A stretch of 64,000 bases of DNA from Nocardioides ginsengisegetis. Lineage in GTDB: Bacteria; Actinomycetota; Actinomycetes; Propionibacteriales; Nocardioidaceae. Every line of letters begins with the position of its first letter. Position 1 is the stretch's first letter. Shown here piece after piece: positions 57,578 to 64,000 of this stretch. Under the pieces are notes generated by a model. It worked only from the letters and a program-made list of their open reading frames with translations. It was not told the origin of the DNA and searched no databases. The DNA is taken from assembly GCF_014138045.1 (NCBI RefSeq), contig NZ_JACGXA010000001.1:1535001-1599000 (forward strand), in the 5' to 3' direction. The translations under genes were made by a program, and so were the position numbers.

Positions 57578-59065
57578 TCAGCCCCCGGTCATGCGGCCGG
57601 TGGTGTCGAACAACTCGAGCTCCGAGGGGTGCAGCTGGTGCTGGACGACGAACGTGCGGTGCTTGATCCGCCACAACCCCTGGCCCGTGCCGAGGGTGGG
57701 AAGCAGTTGTTGTTCCGTGCCGGTCAGGCCGAGGACTGCAGCGGTCGATCCGAGCTGGTCGGACTCCTGCCGGTACACCACCCGGGTCTCGGCGTTGGCG
57801 AGCAGTGACGTGGCAAGTGCTCGCATCGCGGAGCCTTGGTCACCGACGTTGTCGAGGTCGGAAAGCTTGTGGAAGATCAGCAGGTTCGCGATGCCGTAGT
57901 GCCGCGCAAGCCGCCAGTGCGCATCCATCCTCTTCAGCAGCGCGGGATGCGACATGAGCCGCCACGCTTCGTCGTAAACAACCCACCGCTGCCCTCCGTC
58001 GGGATCGAGCAGGGCGGACTCCATCCACGCCGAGGCGCAGGTCATGAGCACCGAGATCAGGGTGGCGTTCTCGGTGACGCGGGAGAGGTCGAGGGAGATC
58101 ATCGGAAGGCTCGGGTCGAACCGGACCGTGCTGGGCCCGTCGAACAGCCCGGCGAGATCGCCGGCGACCAGTCGGCGCAGGGCATGCCCCACCAAGCGGC
58201 CGTCCTCGGCGAGCCGACCGCCCGGGTCGTCGGCCGGTGGGGGTTGGAGTAGTCGATCGACCACCATGGGCAGGACGGGTGCGTCGGCCTCGCGCACCGC
58301 GTTGCTCAGCGCCACGTCGACGGCGGTGTGCTCGAGCGGGGTCAGGGTCCTGTCGAGCACGCTTTCCGCGAGTGCACCGATCAGGGCTCGCCGTCGTGCG
58401 GTGACTTGCCCTGTCCACTGTGCGTCGTCCACGCCACGTGGGCGATGTCCTTCGTCGAGCGGGTTGAGACGATTCGCCATGCCGTGGCCAAGAGCGATCG
58501 CTTTGCCGCCGACAGCCTCGGCGACGGCGGTGTGCTCGCCCTTTGGGTCACCCGGCACGTAGACGCGCCGCCCGAACGGGATAGAGCGGGTGTAGAGGCT
58601 TTTCGCGAGGGCGGACTTGCCGGAGCCGACTATCCCGGCGAGCACGACGTTCGGGGCGGTGATCAGGCCGGAGGAGTAGAGCACCCACGGGTCGTAGACG
58701 AAGGAACCGCCGCTGTAGAGGTCTTGGCCGACGAATACCCCATCGCTGCCGAGTCCGCCCTCGGCCAGAAATGGGTAGGCGCCGGCGAGGGTGGCGGAGG
58801 TGTCCTGATGGCGGGGGAGTCGGAGGCGGCCGGGTGTCCGCAGCGCAGCCGGGCCGGTTTCACCGGAGCGGGGGAGTGCGACGGTCGCGCGCCGTTCGGC
58901 CGAGAGCTCCTCGGACTTCGCCTTCTCTGCAGTTCGGCGAGCTTCCCGGTCCTGGGTCACGAGAGCCTGGGCTGTTGCTCGGCGCGACCTTCGGTCGCGG
59001 CGTCGTTCCCGGTTGGGTGAGACGAGGACGGCGGAGTGCAGTCGGGTGTCCTGCCAGCGGGTCAC
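57578..59065 (-). CDS. VirB4-like conjugative ATPase
   Basis: A protein of 495 aa. An Arg/Lys-rich N-terminus precedes a P-loop GIVGSGKS (144-151), VYVPGDPKGEHTAVAEAVGG and Walker B-like RWVVYDEAWRLM, the DEAW motif seen in VirB4/TraC ATPases. It should energise the type IV secretion channel. It lies in the same minus-strand operon as the SCO6880-type gene. The next gene's stop overlaps its start by 4 bp. Confidence 0.88.
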   Translation of the reverse strand: MTRWQDTRLHSAVLVSPNRERRRDRRSRRATAQALVTQDREARRTAEKAKSEELSAERRATVALPRSGETGPAALRTPGRLRLPRHQDTSATLAGAYPFLAEGGLGSDGVFVGQDLYSGGSFVYDPWVLYSSGLITAPNVVLAGIVGSGKSALAKSLYTRSIPFGRRVYVPGDPKGEHTAVAEAVGGKAIALGHGMANRLNPLDEGHRPRGVDDAQWTGQVTARRRALIGALAESVLDRTLTPLEHTAVDVALSNAVREADAPVLPMVVDRLLQPPPADDPGGRLAEDGRLVGHALRRLVAGDLAGLFDGPSTVRFDPSLPMISLDLSRVTENATLISVLMTCASAWMESALLDPDGGQRWVVYDEAWRLMSHPALLKRMDAHWRLARHYGIANLLIFHKLSDLDNVGDQGSAMRALATSLLANAETRVVYRQESDQLGSTAAVLGLTGTEQQLLPTLGTGQGLWRIKHRTFVVQHQLHPSELELFDTTGRMTGG

Positions 59066-59469
59066 AACAGCAATCCCCGCTCCGGCACCGCTCGAGCGAC
59101 ATCGGGCAACTCAGCGGAATGTTCGGTTGCGTACGTGATGGTTGCCTCGACCTCATGCGCACGATCCAGGCCGGTGGAGACCTGATGGATGATCTCCGCG
59201 GCGCGATGCAGCTCCCACGAAACCCGGTATGACGCCGCCGTCCCCGTCCGTGAACTTCCGTTCGTCCAGGCTCGCTCTCGCGCTGGCCCGTCGTGGAACT
59301 GCCCCAGCTGATGGAGCGCTTGCGCCAGAACGGCAAGCCCAGCTGAGACCGAGCCGAGCACGCTGGAGATCTCCCTCGGGTCATGGATCGACTGCACCCT
59401 GCGCGCCAGGTCCTGCAGCGCCTCGCCGGGACCCTCGGTGTTCACGGACGTTGAGTGGATGGTCGTCAT
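59062..59469 (-). CDS. hypothetical transfer-region protein
   Basis: A 135-aa helical protein with EALQDLARRVQSIHDPREISSVLGSVSAGLAVLAQALHQLG and a second helical stretch YRVSWELHRAAEIIHQVSTGLDRA. It lies between the VirB4-like and SCO6880-type genes, overlapping the former. Similar small helical proteins occur in this position on actinobacterial elements, but no function is known. Confidence 0.68.
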   Translation of the reverse strand: MTTIHSTSVNTEGPGEALQDLARRVQSIHDPREISSVLGSVSAGLAVLAQALHQLGQFHDGPARERAWTNGSSRTGTAASYRVSWELHRAAEIIHQVSTGLDRAHEVEATITYATEHSAELPDVARAVPERGLLL

Positions 59470-59484
59470 CGGTCCTCCTCCGTT

Positions 59485-60960
59485 TCATACGGGTCGGCAC
59501 AACGGAAGTGCCGCGGCGGCAAATGATTGAGCCTGTTGGCCCCAGAGCCGCCGGGTCTCGCATGAGGCCTGGATCGCGGCCTGTTCGATCGCCGACAGGG
59601 CCCGCTCGAGCTCGTCGGGATCGTCTGCGCTGACGGCTACCAGCCCGGTTGCTCGCAGGATGCCGTGACCTGCGGTGAGGTCGGCTTCTTGTTGGAGCAC
59701 GTCCTGGAACTCGGCCGACTGTTGGGCGTCTTCGATCTTGCCGATGCGTTGGCGTTGGGCCGCGTCGGAGATGTACTCCGTCTTCTTCCGGCGGATGTCT
59801 CGGGCGGCTTGATCGGTTCGGATCGGGGTGTAGAGGAGGGAGAAGGTTCGCCGTAGCCCCGAGGAGAGCAGAACTGGAGCCAGGAACCCTGGATAGACCA
59901 GGGTGCGGGGCCACTCGCTGATCCACAGGACACAGTGGTGGGCGGAGTCGCTGCGGAGGCTGCCCCAACTCTCGGTGACGGCAACCGGGCCGGCCGTGGC
60001 CAGGTCGCGTCCGAGGTCGCCGTGGCGTTCGAGGGCACCGGCGACGGCCGGGTCGTACGCCGATCGCAGGATCAGCGCGAGTTCACCTGGGGTGAGCCAG
60101 CCCGAGGGCGTCAGGTCTGCTGAGCGCAGGGCAGCGAGCATGGTGGCCATTTCCTGTCGCAGGACAGCGGCGGCGCCCCGGTTGCCGCCCCCGGCGGCAC
60201 GGATTGCACGGCTGGCGCGCTTCATGTCGAGTGACAGGGAAATCGTGGTGGCATGCCGTTCTCCGGCGGGGCCGGCACGGTCGATGAGCTCGGCGTACGT
60301 CGTCGACGTCCAGGTGCCGTCGTGCGTCCCGTGACGGGACCACCATTCCGCAAGGCCCTTCCCGGAATCAGGGAGCGTGCGTTCCAGCAGCTGCAGGGAC
60401 GCAAGGCGCCCGGAGCGGCACGTGGTGGCGAGAACCCGGCCCCAGCCGACGACCCGGCGTTCCTGTTCGGCGGGATCGAGGAGGATGAAAGCGGGATGGG
60501 ACACCTCGACGATCGCCGTGAGAGTCCCCTGATGGGGGTCGTGGACCATTACGGCTCCGGTCTCGCGATCAAGCCACTGACGCAGTCGAGCGGCGTCGCC
60601 CGGGAGCGCCAGGGTTCCCGCCGGGCGGGGCGTGGCGATCCGCCGCCGATACTGCAGCTGCCCACCGGAGGAGCGCCACAGCCAATGCGCCGCGGCGGGC
60701 AGCCACTGGACCAACGTCCGGCCACCTACGCCGACCCACGCCAGGACGCTGCAGATCACCATCACGGGCGTCGCGGCAAGGAGGGCGGAGCCTCCGCTGG
60801 CGTACAGGCAGAGGACAAGGGATGCCGCACCGATCCCAACGACGACGAGCTGCGATGCAGACAACCCCAGGATCACGCCCCGCTGGGTGAGCCGGGAGAA
60901 CTTGATCGGGGTGAGGGCGTAGTCCGACGGTCCTGGTAGCGATTGAGCCATCTCGTTCAC
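59485..60960 (-). CDS. SCO6880 family transfer protein
   Basis: A protein of 491 aa of the SCO6880 family, a hallmark of actinobacterial type IV secretion-like transfer regions. Two membrane segments lie near the N-terminus (about 28-75, SQLVVVGIGAASLVLCLYASGG and LLAATPVMVICSVLAWVG). The rest is cytoplasmic, with a WSRHGTHDGTWTSTTYAELIDR region typical of the family. It probably works as an N-terminal partner of the VirB4-like ATPase. GTG 60960 overlaps the TrbL-like stop; ATG 60951 is the alternative. Confidence 0.85.
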   Translation of the reverse strand: MNEMAQSLPGPSDYALTPIKFSRLTQRGVILGLSASQLVVVGIGAASLVLCLYASGGSALLAATPVMVICSVLAWVGVGGRTLVQWLPAAAHWLWRSSGGQLQYRRRIATPRPAGTLALPGDAARLRQWLDRETGAVMVHDPHQGTLTAIVEVSHPAFILLDPAEQERRVVGWGRVLATTCRSGRLASLQLLERTLPDSGKGLAEWWSRHGTHDGTWTSTTYAELIDRAGPAGERHATTISLSLDMKRASRAIRAAGGGNRGAAAVLRQEMATMLAALRSADLTPSGWLTPGELALILRSAYDPAVAGALERHGDLGRDLATAGPVAVTESWGSLRSDSAHHCVLWISEWPRTLVYPGFLAPVLLSSGLRRTFSLLYTPIRTDQAARDIRRKKTEYISDAAQRQRIGKIEDAQQSAEFQDVLQQEADLTAGHGILRATGLVAVSADDPDELERALSAIEQAAIQASCETRRLWGQQAQSFAAAALPLCRPV

Positions 60961-62249
60961 GCATCCCTCGGGGCGCTGGCAGGCGCGAGGGCAGGGTCCG
61001 CCGCGTGCGGAAGGGGTAGCGAGGGGGCTGGCTGGGACCCGCTGGCTGCTTCGGACTGATGAGCGGCGGCCGCGCCCAGGTGGGCGCCCGTCCGGGGACC
61101 TGCGGTCGCGGCCTCTTTGGCCACGACCGCACCGGCGGCGCGGCCGCCGGCAGCGGCGGGGGCGCTCGCGGCTGATCCTGAGGGCATCGCGGTAGCCCCG
61201 GGCCCACTGCTTCCCACCGAGGGCGGCGAGGGCGTGGCGGCTCGGCTCCCGACGCCGTCCCCGGAACCGTGTGCTGAACCGCCCAACACCTTGTGCGGGT
61301 CGATTCCCCCGCGTCCGCCGATCCGGATGGGCAGCGGACGATTCAGGGCGTGCTTTGCCTCCTGCTCGGCCGACGTCGCGTGATGCGTGTCGAAGCCCAT
61401 GAAGCTGATCGCCTTGTAGGCCAGGTACGGCGCGAACCCGGCGATCAGCATGAGGACGACTCCGGTGATGGGCTGACTGACCGATTGCAGGTCTGCGTCG
61501 ATCGGTGCCGACACCTGGGCGGTAGCCAGCAGGAAGATCACGACGACGACCACTTTGGAGAGAATCAATGCGATGACGAACGACGCCCACCGGCTCACCC
61601 AGGCCCGGGTGTGATCCCAACTAGAGCCCGCGAGCGCGATCGGCGCGAACACGATCGCGATCAAGAGCAGGGCCTTGCGCACGAGCAGGCTGATCCACAC
61701 CAGGACCGCGGCGCCGATGGCGAGGCCCGAGATGAAGATCGTGATGATCGCCCCGGCGCCCGGCGCGGCAACGTTCAGGTCCGTCAGTCCCGCGGCCATG
61801 AGCGAGATTCGACCGCCCATCTGCTCCATGTTTGTCCCGGCCGCGTGCACGATCCCGACGCAGAGTTGGTCGGTGACCTGGAGCGCCGCGGTGAGCAGGG
61901 TCAGGGCCACGAACGATCCGAGGATCGACTTGGCCAGCCCCAGCGCCGCGCGGTTGAGAGCGGCGGGCTCGCGGCGGACCATGCCGCCGATCACCTGGAG
62001 TACGAAGAAACCCACCATGACGAACACGGCGACGCCGAACAAGATGTTGTAGACGCTGGTGAAGTCGCCGCTGGTGATGTCGACCATGGTGGTGCTGTCG
62101 AAGACCTGCCAGACGCTCTCGAACATCCACCTCGCGGCGTTGCCCATGCCCTCGGCCAGCCAGTCGAACGGTGCCGTCACAAGGCTCGCGGCGGCCTCTC
62201 CCGCGGAGTCGCACACATGCGCGACCACCGGAACGTCGCAGACGCCCAT
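60957..62249 (-). CDS. VirB6/TrbL-like polytopic membrane protein
   Basis: A protein of 430 aa with about six membrane spans between residues 60 and 300 (VYNILFGVAVFVMVGFFVLQVIGG, GSFVALTLLTAALQVTDQL, GAIITIFISGLAIGAAVLVWIS, FVIALILSKVVVVVIFLLA). The C-terminal 120 residues are a low-complexity Ala/Gly/Pro/Ser tail. This fits TrbL/VirB6 channel proteins of type IV secretion systems. It overlaps the SCO6880-type gene by 4 bp. Confidence 0.83.
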   Translation of the reverse strand: MGVCDVPVVAHVCDSAGEAAASLVTAPFDWLAEGMGNAARWMFESVWQVFDSTTMVDITSGDFTSVYNILFGVAVFVMVGFFVLQVIGGMVRREPAALNRAALGLAKSILGSFVALTLLTAALQVTDQLCVGIVHAAGTNMEQMGGRISLMAAGLTDLNVAAPGAGAIITIFISGLAIGAAVLVWISLLVRKALLLIAIVFAPIALAGSSWDHTRAWVSRWASFVIALILSKVVVVVIFLLATAQVSAPIDADLQSVSQPITGVVLMLIAGFAPYLAYKAISFMGFDTHHATSAEQEAKHALNRPLPIRIGGRGGIDPHKVLGGSAHGSGDGVGSRAATPSPPSVGSSGPGATAMPSGSAASAPAAAGGRAAGAVVAKEAATAGPRTGAHLGAAAAHQSEAASGSQPAPSLPLPHAADPALAPASAPRDA

Positions 62250-62273
62250 CTCTGAGTCCCTTCCTCGAGCTGG

Positions 62274-62579
62274 TCAGACCGACTGGCCGACGTTCCAGAA
62301 GAAGTTCACGAGGCCCACGGAGGCACCGCAGATGATCGCGGCGGCAAGGCCGACGAGCACGCCGAACTTGCCCCGGCCCGCCAGGTGCGGGTTCGAGGAG
62401 TTCGCTCCGAGCGCCCAAGCGATGGCCGAGATGATCAAGGCAAGGACAGCCAGGATCAGTCCGATCGTCATTGCTGCTCCGACGATCGACCGCAGTTGGC
62501 CGATGCCGGGTAGGCCGTCGGAGTTCGGGTTGATCCGGACATCCAGCGGTAGCAGGGCCACCAGGCTGTAGGTCGACAT
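62274..62579 (-). CDS. small two-span membrane protein, DUF6112-like
   Basis: A protein of 101 aa. Two hydrophobic segments (about residues 30-52, IVGAAMTIGLILAVLALIISAIAWALG, and 70-92, VLVGLAAAIICGASVGLVNFFW) separated by a short polar loop match the DUF6112-type proteins of actinobacterial elements, analogous to VirB2/TrbC pilin subunits. ATG 62579 is preceded by GGAGGAG. A second paralogue follows upstream. Confidence 0.78.
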   Translation of the reverse strand: MSTYSLVALLPLDVRINPNSDGLPGIGQLRSIVGAAMTIGLILAVLALIISAIAWALGANSSNPHLAGRGKFGVLVGLAAAIICGASVGLVNFFWNVGQSV

Positions 62580-62640
62580 GCTCACTCCTCCACTGCGGAA
62601 CGACGGGTGCCGAGAGGCAGGTACGTCGTGGCGTCCGGCG

Positions 62641-62931
62641 TCACAGGGTTGCGCCGAGATGGAGCAGCCAGTTCGCCCAGGCCAGTGCACCGCCGGTCAG
62701 GACTGCACCGAACAACGAGACGAACAGGCCGGTCTTTGCCCTGGCCGCGGTCTGCCAGCTGCCGCTCGCGGAACCGATCGCCCATCCGACGGCACAGACG
62801 ACGATCATCAGCACGGCGATGAGCACGCCGTAGGTCAGCAGGGCTCCCACGATTCGATGCAGCTCGACGGATCCACCCACCGCATCGAAGTTCGGGCCTA
62901 CGGAGGCGCCGGGGAACGAGATGTCCTTCAT
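62641..62931 (-). CDS. small two-span membrane protein, DUF6112-like paralogue
   Basis: A protein of 96 aa with the same plan as its neighbour: residues about 26-50 (IVGALLTYGVLIAVLMIVVCAVGWAIG) and about 68-90 (GLFVSLFGAVLTGGALAWANWLL). The RIVGALLTYG and IVGAAMTIGL segments of the two proteins align. It is probably a channel or pilin subunit. Tandem duplication suggests a hetero-oligomer. Confidence 0.76.
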   Translation of the reverse strand: MKDISFPGASVGPNFDAVGGSVELHRIVGALLTYGVLIAVLMIVVCAVGWAIGSASGSWQTAARAKTGLFVSLFGAVLTGGALAWANWLLHLGATL

Positions 62932-62964
62932 GCGGTGGAGGTGCTCACGGGGGACCCGAGTGGG

Positions 62965-64000
62965 CTACCGGGCGCAGGTCCAGTGGAGGTGGTCGTAATG
63001 ACCTCCCGTCACGGTGTGGGGATCGTGGAGGCCCCCGCCGTCGTAGGGTCGCCAGCCCTCGGAGGCCCGGGCGACCGACCAGATCCGCCCCTGCCAGATG
63101 AGGTACTCGATCCCGAGGGTGCGGGCGTTCTCCTTGAGCCAGTTGGTGACCTGCCAGCCCAGCTCGAGGGCGTGGCCGGTGGCTGCCTGACCGATCGAGT
63201 TGCCGAAGGTGCCGTCACAGGCACGCCCCTGTGGATGTTCGGATCGCGAGCTGCCGGCCCTCCAGCACGCCCAGGAAGTGCTCGGGAATCGACGACGCAC
63301 CTGCGCGAGCACATAGGCGGTGCGCGCGGTGATCTGTCCGTTCGACGTGGGGTCGTCGACCATCCGGTCGGGGTTGCCGCCCGGGTAGGCCGTCGCGTCC
63401 GCCATCGAGGAGCCAGGACAGCCGGCGGCTGGTGCCGTCGCTGCCCCCGAGAGGTTCGCGGCACCGTGCGACGCGAGCCAGGGCTCGGGGTCGATCGGCG
63501 TAGCGTCCGGCCCACCAGGTCGGATCTCGAAGTGCAGGTGAGGTCCGGTGGCCTTTCCGTCCGCCCCGACGACACCGATCTGCTGGCCCGCAGTGACTGA
63601 CTGTCCTTCGCGGACACCGATGCCTTCGGCGTACATGTGGGCGTAGCCCGAGACGACCTCACGGCCGCCGAGCCGGTGCTGGATCAGGATCAGGTGGGCA
63701 TAGCCGGAAGGGACGGCGCCAGCGAACACGACGCGTCCGTCGGCGACCGCAAGGATGGGCGTGCCCGCCGGCGCGGCGTAGTCGACACCGGTGTGCAGGC
63801 TTGGTTGGCCGGTCACGGGGTCGGTGCGCGGCCCAAATGCGTCGGTCCGATGCCACGTCCCGGCCGGCAAGGGGAAGACGACCCGTGTGGATTCACCACC
63901 AGGGAGCGGACCACCACCTGCACTGCTGGTGAGGGCCCGAAGGATCGCCTCAGCGACAGGCTCGTATGTGGCGTACCGGTCGGGGTAAGCCGACACCTCG
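62965..64000 (-). CDS. M23 family peptidase of the transfer region (5' end may lie outside window)
   Basis: At least 343 aa, with the frame open to the window edge. The M23 (LytM) domain has FGPRTDP, H68-x3-D72 (SLHTGVDYA) and H153-x-H155 (GPHLHFEI), the Zn-binding set (numbered from the GTG at 63996). The C-terminal part ends GGHYDHLHWTC, resembling the ARB_07466-like endolysin-type domain, so two cell-wall domains may be joined. It likely opens peptidoglycan for the secretion channel. The true start may be upstream of the window, so treat it as partial. Confidence 0.82.
   Translation of the reverse strand, partial: EVSAYPDRYATYEPVAEAILRALTSSAGGGPLPGGESTRVVFPLPAGTWHRTDAFGPRTDPVTGQPSLHTGVDYAAPAGTPILAVADGRVVFAGAVPSGYAHLILIQHRLGGREVVSGYAHMYAEGIGVREGQSVTAGQQIGVVGADGKATGPHLHFEIRPGGPDATPIDPEPWLASHGAANLSGAATAPAAGCPGSSMADATAYPGGNPDRMVDDPTSNGQITARTAYVLAQVRRRFPSTSWACWRAGSSRSEHPQGRACDGTFGNSIGQAATGHALELGWQVTNWLKENARTLGIEYLIWQGRIWSVARASEGWRPYDGGGLHDPHTVTGGHYDHLHWTCAR

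Overview
This is a high-GC actinobacterial chromosome segment, most like Nocardioides or another Nocardioidaceae. The evidence is the GC-rich codon third positions, frequent GTG starts, ATGA/GTGA stop-start overlaps, an actinobacterial-type 5S rRNA, and the gene order nadK-recN-steA-steB-pyrG-xerD-parA-scpA-scpB-rluB-tyrA-cmk-der.

Region 1 (1-2020) is the 3' part of a 23S rRNA gene, a 5S rRNA gene and a strong hairpin terminator. Region 2 (2150-33250) is mostly plus-strand housekeeping: an SSB-like protein, a HAD phosphatase, TlyA, NAD kinase, RecN, the SteA/SteB pair, CTP synthase, a Nudix hydrolase, alanine dehydrogenase, XerD (apparently with a CTG start), a DUF3516 helicase, then a tightly overlapping parA/small protein/scpA/scpB/rluB operon. 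AroH chorismate mutase, TyrA, Cmk, a PlsC-type acyltransferase and Der follow. PepN and a DUF1015 protein lie on the minus strand. DnaA-box-like sequences and a dyad precede parA.

Region 3 (33260-45650, all minus) is a complete-looking Tad/Flp pilus locus without a prepilin peptidase gene. It has four Flp pilins (three nearly identical, in tandem, each with its own terminator and a shared upstream element), a NarL-type response regulator and histidine kinase, TadC, a von Willebrand factor A-TadB fusion, CpaF, CpaE, CpaB, TadG and TadE.

Region 4 (45890-64000, running off the window) is an integrated conjugative element, or two stacked ones, downstream of tRNA-Pro. It carries two divergent integrase/excisionase modules with a tRNA 3' fragment between them (probably initiator tRNA-Met), small element proteins and an SSB. 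Further right is a type IV secretion module: VirD4-like coupling protein, VirB4-like ATPase, SCO6880-family protein, VirB6/TrbL-like protein, two small DUF6112-like membrane proteins and an M23 peptidase. A two-gene plus-strand cassette (52972-55143) sits inside this minus-strand backbone. It encodes a protein of unknown family and a probable PD-(D/E)xK-like nuclease with a winged-helix tail, and is the best candidate here for an undescribed system, possibly defence. No relaxase gene is visible before the window ends.
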